Below the pieces are notes generated by a model. That model was given only the letters and a program-made list of their open reading frames with translations, ran no database searches and was not told the origin of the DNA. Below are positions 7,399 to 11,248 of a DNA stretch of 11,248 nt, in pieces. Origin of the DNA: Actinomycetes bacterium. Its GTDB lineage: Bacteria; Actinomycetota; Actinomycetes; Actinomycetales; Cellulomonadaceae. A program made the position numbers and the translations under genes. The stretch is from the NCBI GenBank assembly GCA_023388235.1, contig JAEWGQ010000445.1, positions 1-11,248 of the forward strand, given 5' to 3'. Numbering within the stretch: position 1 is the first letter of the stretch; each line of letters begins with the position of its first letter.

Positions 7399-8312
7399 GG
7401 CTGGGTCTCCGTCCGGGTCGAGCCGCCGCCGAGGGTGATGTCGGTCTGCGGTCCGGTGGTGTGGCCGGGCTCCGTGGCGGGCGGCCGCGGCTCGTCCTCC
7501 GTCTCGCCGAGGGCGGCGGCGGCCTCCTGCCCGGTGACGTCGGTGCCGCGCTCGGCGAGCACGGCGGTGACGGCCCGCCGGTAGGTGTCGGCGCGGAACT
7601 CGGCGGTCCCGGCCTCCTGGCCGCGGATGCGCAGCACGCGGGGCACCGACTCGTCGATCGGGTTGCCCTCGGGGTCGAGCGCCGGCACGTCCATCGCGTT
7701 GTGCCGGGCGTAGACGCCGGGCGCGGGCAGCGGGGTGAGCCGGGTGCCGGCGGCCACGCGGGCGGCCGCGCGCTCGGGCTGCTTCACCAGGGGCTTGAGC
7801 CGCTGGCGGTGGGTCAGCACCAGCGCGCCGAGCGCCGCGGTGACCAGCAGCGCGCCGACCACCTCGAGCCCGAACACGTGCTGCCCGAACACGATCCGCG
7901 CGACCCCGACGGGGTTGCCGTCCGCGTTGGCGTCGGCCAGGCCGGCGGCGTCCGGGTAGACCGCGCGCCCCACGACCGCGACCAGCACGACGGCGAGGCC
8001 GAGGCCCGCGATCCAGCCGATCCAGCGCTGGCCGCGCAGGGTCTCCACCAGGGAGTCCGAGGCGTCCACGCCGACGAGCATGAGGACGAACAGGAACAGC
8101 ATCATGACCGCGCCGGTGTACACGACCACCTGGACGACGCCGAGGAACGGCGCCTCCTGCGCGATGTAGAGGAACGCCAGCGAGATCATCACCGTGATGA
8201 CGCACAGCGCGGCGTGCACGGCCTTGCGGGCGAACAGCAGGCCGAGGGCCGCCAGCACCATGATCGGTGCCAGGACCCAGAACAGGACCGCCTCGGCGGT
8301 GGACGGCGTCAT
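7395..8312 (-). CDS. nuoJ: NADH-quinone oxidoreductase subunit J, with long C-terminal extension
   Basis: 305 residues, against 184 in E. coli. The N-terminal part (about 1-166) has the expected membrane helices, including the conserved [21 protein letters not shown] segment (58-78) with its pi-bulge-forming Tyr/Gly, thought to be central to coupling quinone reduction to proton pumping. After the last helix comes a hydrophilic tail of about 135 residues. Its first part (about 199-230, with [12 protein letters not shown] and [10 protein letters not shown]) resembles tails I associate with actinobacterial NuoJ. The last 45 residues are acidic and Thr/Pro-rich with little expected structure. ATG at 8312 overlaps the nuoI stop as ATGA, with AGGAGG (8317-8322) four bases upstream. 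The stop overlaps the nuoK GTG. Confidence 0.96.
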   Translation of the reverse strand: MTPSTAEAVLFWVLAPIMVLAALGLLFARKAVHAALCVITVMISLAFLYIAQEAPFLGVVQVVVYTGAVMMLFLFVLMLVGVDASDSLVETLRGQRWIGWIAGLGLAVVLVAVVGRAVYPDAAGLADANADGNPVGVARIVFGQHVFGLEVVGALLVTAALGALVLTHRQRLKPLVKQPERAAARVAAGTRLTPLPAPGVYARHNAMDVPALDPEGNPIDESVPRVLRIRGQEAGTAEFRADTYRRAVTAVLAERGTDVTGQEAAAALGETEDEPRPPATEPGHTTGPQTDITLGGGSTRTETQP

Positions 8313-9025
8313 CGGGCCTCCTGCCCCGCCGGCCGGGCGCCGGCGCGCGACCGCGCGGCGTCCAGCGTCTCGTCCTCGGGGCGGTGCTCGGCGACCCAGT
8401 CGACCTGCGCCGGCGTCGGCGCGGTGACCTCCCCGCGGTAGTACTCGGTGTCGGTCGTGCCCTCGACCATGGGGTGCGGCGCGGCGAGCATGCCGTCCAC
8501 GAGCGGGCCGAGCAGGTCCTGCTTCTCGTAGATCAGGCCCTCGCGGGTCGGGCCCGCCAGCTCGAAGTCGTTCGTCATGGTGAGCGCGCGGGTCGGGCAC
8601 GCCTCGATGCACAGCCCGCAGAAGATGCAGCGCAGGTAGTTGATCTGGTAGACGCGGCCGTACCGCTCGCCCGGGGAGAACTGCTCCTCGGGCGTGTTGT
8701 CGGCGGCCTCGACGTAGATCGCGTCCGCGGGGCAGGCCCACGCGCACAGCTCGCAGCCGATGCACTTCTCCAGCCCGTCCGGGTACCGGTTGAGCTGGTG
8801 CCGGCCGTGGAACCGGGGCTTCACGGGCGCCGTCTCGAACGGGTACTGCTCGGTGACGGTGCGGCTGAAGAAGTTCTTGATCGTGACGCCGAACCCGGCC
8901 GCGGGCGCGAGGGCGTCCGCCACCGCGCTGCGCTTCGGGATCAGCGACTCGTAGGGCCGTCCGCCGGCGGCGACCTCGCCACCGCCGCCGGACCTGGCGA
9001 CGGACTTGTCGGGCGTGTCAGCCAC
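8309..9025 (-). CDS. nuoI: NADH-quinone oxidoreductase subunit I (2x[4Fe-4S] ferredoxin-like)
   Basis: 238 residues, longer than the 180 of E. coli. It carries electrons through clusters N6a and N6b toward N2 and quinone, at the base of the peripheral arm. Two complete 4Fe-4S motifs are present: C88-xx-C91-xx-C94-xxx-C98P ([12 protein letters not shown]) and C133-xx-C136-xx-C139-xxx-C143P ([12 protein letters not shown]). The conserved YPFE and [18 protein letters not shown] segments precede them. The extra length is a Gly-rich N-terminus (about 1-25) and a charged, likely disordered C-terminus after about 195. The GTG start at 9025 lies inside the end of nuoH (8-base overlap) and is backed by a strong AGGAGGT (9031-9037) five bases upstream. 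Its stop overlaps the nuoJ ATG. Confidence 0.98.
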   Translation of the reverse strand: MADTPDKSVARSGGGGEVAAGGRPYESLIPKRSAVADALAPAAGFGVTIKNFFSRTVTEQYPFETAPVKPRFHGRHQLNRYPDGLEKCIGCELCAWACPADAIYVEAADNTPEEQFSPGERYGRVYQINYLRCIFCGLCIEACPTRALTMTNDFELAGPTREGLIYEKQDLLGPLVDGMLAAPHPMVEGTTDTEYYRGEVTAPTPAQVDWVAEHRPEDETLDAARSRAGARPAGQEAR

Positions 9026-10379
9026 GCGGCACCTCCTGGGTGGGGGACTCGGGGGCGTCGCCGCCGCCGACGAGTGCGGGGGACGCGGGGGTCTGCGCCT
9101 GGCGGCGCTGCGCCCGCGGGGACGGCGGCAGGGTCTGCCCGGGCAGCGGCGGCACCGGGAAGCCGCCGGCGAACGCGTCGAACGGCTCGTCCGCGCGCGA
9201 CGGCGCCGGGGGCGCCTTCTTCTCCGGGATGAGGAAGGAGACCAGGACCGCGGCCACGATGACGCCGGCGAGGACGAACATCAGGGTGCGCAGGTCGACG
9301 TCGGCGAACTGCCGCACGCCCTGCACCACGGCCACGCACACCAGCCAGACCAGCGCGGAGGGGATCAGCACCTTCCAGCCGAACTTCATGAACTGGTCGT
9401 ACCGGAACCGCAGCAGGGTGCCGCGGATCCAGACGAACAGGAACATGAACAGCCAGACCTTGGCGACGAACCACAGCAGCGGCCACCAGCCGGTGTTGAA
9501 CATGCCGTCGTTGATCGCGGACAGCGGCCACGGGGCGCGCCAGCCGCCGAAGAACAGCGTGGTCGCGACGGCCGAGACGTTGAGCATGTTGATGTACTCG
9601 GCCAGGAAGAACCAGGCGAACTTCATCGACGAGTACTCGGTGGTGTAGCCACCGACCAGCTCGCCCTCGGCCTCGGGGAGGTCGAACGGGAGCCGGTTGG
9701 TCTCGCCGACCATCGAGATCACGTAGATGACGAAGGCGGGGGCGAGCGGGATCAGCCACCACAGGGTCGACTGCGACGACACGATCTCGGACGTCGACAT
9801 CGAGCCGGCCAGGATGAACACACTGACCAGCGACAGGCCCATCGCGAGCTCGTAGGAGATGACCTGCGCGGTGGACCGCACGGCGCCGAGCAGCGGGTAC
9901 GTCGAGTTGGACGACCAGCCGCCGAGCACGATGCCGTACACGCCGACCGACGCGCACGCGAGGATGTACAGCACCGCGACCGGGAAGTCCGTGAGCTGCA
10001 GCGGCGTGACGACGCCGAAGATCGAGACCTCCGGGCCGAACGGGATCACCGCGTACGTCAGCAGCGAGCAGAACACCGCGATGAACGGCGCGACGACGTA
10101 GACGAGCTTGTCCGCCGCCTTGACCGTCACGTCCTCCTTGAGCAGGAGCTTCATCGCGTCGGCCAGCGACTGGAACAGGCCGAACGGGCCGTGCACGTTC
10201 GGGCCGGGGCGCAGCTGCATCCGGCCGACGACGCGGCGCTCGAACCAGATGGCGATGAGCACGCTCAGCAGCAGGAACACCAGGATGCCGACCGCCTTGA
10301 GCAGCCAGACCCAGAACACGTCCTGGCTGAAGTCCGCGGCGCCGCCCTCGGTGGCGGACGCGAGCAGCACGGCCCTCAT
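9018..10379 (-). CDS. nuoH: NADH-quinone oxidoreductase subunit H (quinone-site membrane subunit)
   Basis: 453 residues. NuoH anchors the peripheral arm to the membrane and lines the quinone cavity and the first proton channel. Conserved family stretches are clear: [16 protein letters not shown] (46-61), [15 protein letters not shown] (171-185), the acidic loop [21 protein letters not shown] (225-245) with [16 protein letters not shown] after it, and the [17 protein letters not shown] signature (324-340). The core ends near residue 386. A Pro-rich hydrophilic tail (about 388-453) then extends beyond the E. coli protein (325 residues) and probably hangs free or touches the peripheral arm. ATG at 10379 overlaps the nuoG stop (ATGA) and has AGGAGGT (10386-10392) six bases upstream. 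The open frame continues back through nuoG, but this start is decisive. Confidence 0.98.
   Translation of the reverse strand: MRAVLLASATEGGAADFSQDVFWVWLLKAVGILVFLLLSVLIAIWFERRVVGRMQLRPGPNVHGPFGLFQSLADAMKLLLKEDVTVKAADKLVYVVAPFIAVFCSLLTYAVIPFGPEVSIFGVVTPLQLTDFPVAVLYILACASVGVYGIVLGGWSSNSTYPLLGAVRSTAQVISYELAMGLSLVSVFILAGSMSTSEIVSSQSTLWWLIPLAPAFVIYVISMVGETNRLPFDLPEAEGELVGGYTTEYSSMKFAWFFLAEYINMLNVSAVATTLFFGGWRAPWPLSAINDGMFNTGWWPLLWFVAKVWLFMFLFVWIRGTLLRFRYDQFMKFGWKVLIPSALVWLVCVAVVQGVRQFADVDLRTLMFVLAGVIVAAVLVSFLIPEKKAPPAPSRADEPFDAFAGGFPVPPLPGQTLPPSPRAQRRQAQTPASPALVGGGDAPESPTQEVPRG
9031..9037 (-). promoter_or_regulatory. nuoI ribosome binding site inside the end of nuoH
   Basis: AGGAGGT on the minus strand is followed by five bases (GCCGC) and the GTG at 9025. 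It is a near-perfect Shine-Dalgarno match and fixes a start that lies eight bases inside nuoH. The match overlaps codons for the last NuoH residues. Confidence 0.8.
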
Positions 10380-11248
10380 GCGGAGACCTCCTCGTCGGTG
10401 CCGCCGGCGGCCGGAGCGGCCGGGGCGAGGCGCACCACGTCGCCGGGCAGCGCGCGCAGCGCGTCCCGGACCTGGCAGCCGGCCGAGGCCGTGGGCAGCC
10501 AGACGACGTGGTCCGCCATCTCGGTGACGACGGCCGGCAGCGTGATCGCCCCGGCGTCGGTGGCGACGGTGACCGGGGTCCCGTCGGCGACCCCCGCGGC
10601 GGCGGCCGTCGCGGCGGACAGCCGGGCGACCGGGCGCTTGGCGGTGCCGGCGAGGAACGGCTCGCCGTCCTGCAGGCGGCCGGAGTCGAGCAGCAGGTGC
10701 CACGTCGCGAGGACGGCGTGCCCGGGGGCCACGGCCGGCGGCTCGGCGGACCGGGTGCCGGGCGCGGGGACCCGCGCGCCGTCCCAGCCCGTGGTGAGCG
10801 CGTCGGCGTCGGCGTGCACCTCGGCGACGGTGCGCAGCCCGAGGGTCACGCCCAGCTCGTCCGCCAGGGCGTCCAGCACCCGGTGGTCGGCCATCGCCGT
10901 CGAGGTCAGCGCCTGCGGGAACGGCCGCACGCGGCCCTCCCAGCTGACGAACGTGCCGGGCTTCTCGACGGGCGGGGCCACCGGCAGCACGACGTCGGCG
11001 AGCGCGGTGACCTCGGAGGCGCGGACCTCCAGGGAGACCACGAACCCGGCGGCGGCCAGCGCGGCCCGCGCGGCGGCGGGATCCGGCAGGTCGCGCGGCT
11101 CGACGCCGCCGACGACCAGGCCCCCGAGGGTGCCGTCGGCCGCGGCGGCGAGGATCGCGGACGTGTCCCGGCCGGGCTCGGCCGGCAGGTGCTCCACGCC
11201 CCAGGCGGCGGCCACGTCGACGCGGGCCGCGGCGTCGGCGACCGGGCG
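10376..11248 (-). CDS. nuoG: NADH-quinone oxidoreductase subunit G, C-terminal part (5' end outside window)
   Basis: The last 290 residues are seen; the frame stays open to the right edge. NuoG is the large iron-sulfur subunit of the peripheral arm, and its C-terminal portion is a molybdopterin-oxidoreductase fold that has lost its cofactor role in most complex I enzymes. Seen here are the end of that domain (GGLVVGGVEPRDLPD, then VVSLEVRASEVTALADVVLPVAPPVEKPGTFVSWEGRVRPF, a typical arrangement) and a C-terminal dinucleotide-binding-like beta-barrel domain (about FLAGTAKRPVARLSAATAAAAGV through VTEMADHVVWLP). The N-terminal cysteine clusters are off the window. The stop overlaps the nuoH ATG. 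Identification rests on these motifs together with the nuoH-N order downstream. Confidence 0.95.
   Translation of the reverse strand, partial: RPVADAAARVDVAAAWGVEHLPAEPGRDTSAILAAAADGTLGGLVVGGVEPRDLPDPAAARAALAAAGFVVSLEVRASEVTALADVVLPVAPPVEKPGTFVSWEGRVRPFPQALTSTAMADHRVLDALADELGVTLGLRTVAEVHADADALTTGWDGARVPAPGTRSAEPPAVAPGHAVLATWHLLLDSGRLQDGEPFLAGTAKRPVARLSAATAAAAGVADGTPVTVATDAGAITLPAVVTEMADHVVWLPTASAGCQVRDALRALPGDVVRLAPAAPAAGGTDEEVSA

Noticed and set aside
9018..10703. A longer nuoH beginning inside nuoG (561 codons)
   Set aside because: The upstream part is Arg/Pro-rich shadow of nuoG. The ATG at 10379 has an AGGAGGT site six bases upstream and overlaps the nuoG stop, and the protein from there starts as NuoH should.

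Overview
The window is a stretch of high-GC actinobacterial chromosome (roughly 70% GC or more by eye). Essentially all coding sequence is on the minus strand, so genes read from the right edge toward the left. GC-rich codon third positions, many GTG starts and actinobacterial sequence signatures in the Nuo subunits point to Actinomycetota. A Cellulomonas-like member of the Micrococcales is my best guess, but this is inference from style and not a database match.

From position 11248 down to 1752 lies the distal half of a proton-pumping NADH:quinone oxidoreductase (complex I, NDH-1) operon in canonical order: the C-terminal part of nuoG, then nuoH, nuoI, nuoJ, nuoK, nuoL, nuoM and nuoN. The junctions are very tight. 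Four are ATGA or GTGA overlaps (G/H, I/J, J/K, M/N), one is an 8-base overlap (H/I), and K/L and L/M are separated by 7 and 10 bases, with the next gene's ribosome binding site overlapping the preceding stop codon. This implies one polycistronic, translationally coupled transcript. NuoG and NuoI belong to the peripheral electron-transfer arm, NuoH forms the quinone-site interface, and NuoJ, K, L, M and N form the membrane proton-translocating arm.

A 97-base non-coding gap (1652-1751) follows nuoN. It holds a 15-bp perfect GC-rich inverted repeat starting four bases after the nuoN stop (candidate terminator), and further on a TAGGTT box six bases before the GTG start of the next gene (candidate -10 of a leaderless promoter).

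The gene at 644-1651 encodes a long-chain polyprenyl diphosphate synthase with both DDxxD motifs. It probably makes the side chain of menaquinone, the electron acceptor of complex I, which fits its place next to nuo. Ten bases later begins a zinc-ribbon/RDD-family membrane protein that runs off the left edge. No RNA gene, mobile element, CRISPR array or other accessory system is visible. The window is ordinary core respiratory DNA, and the least ordinary points are the long Ala/Gly-rich insert in NuoN and the apparent leaderless start of the prenyl synthase gene.
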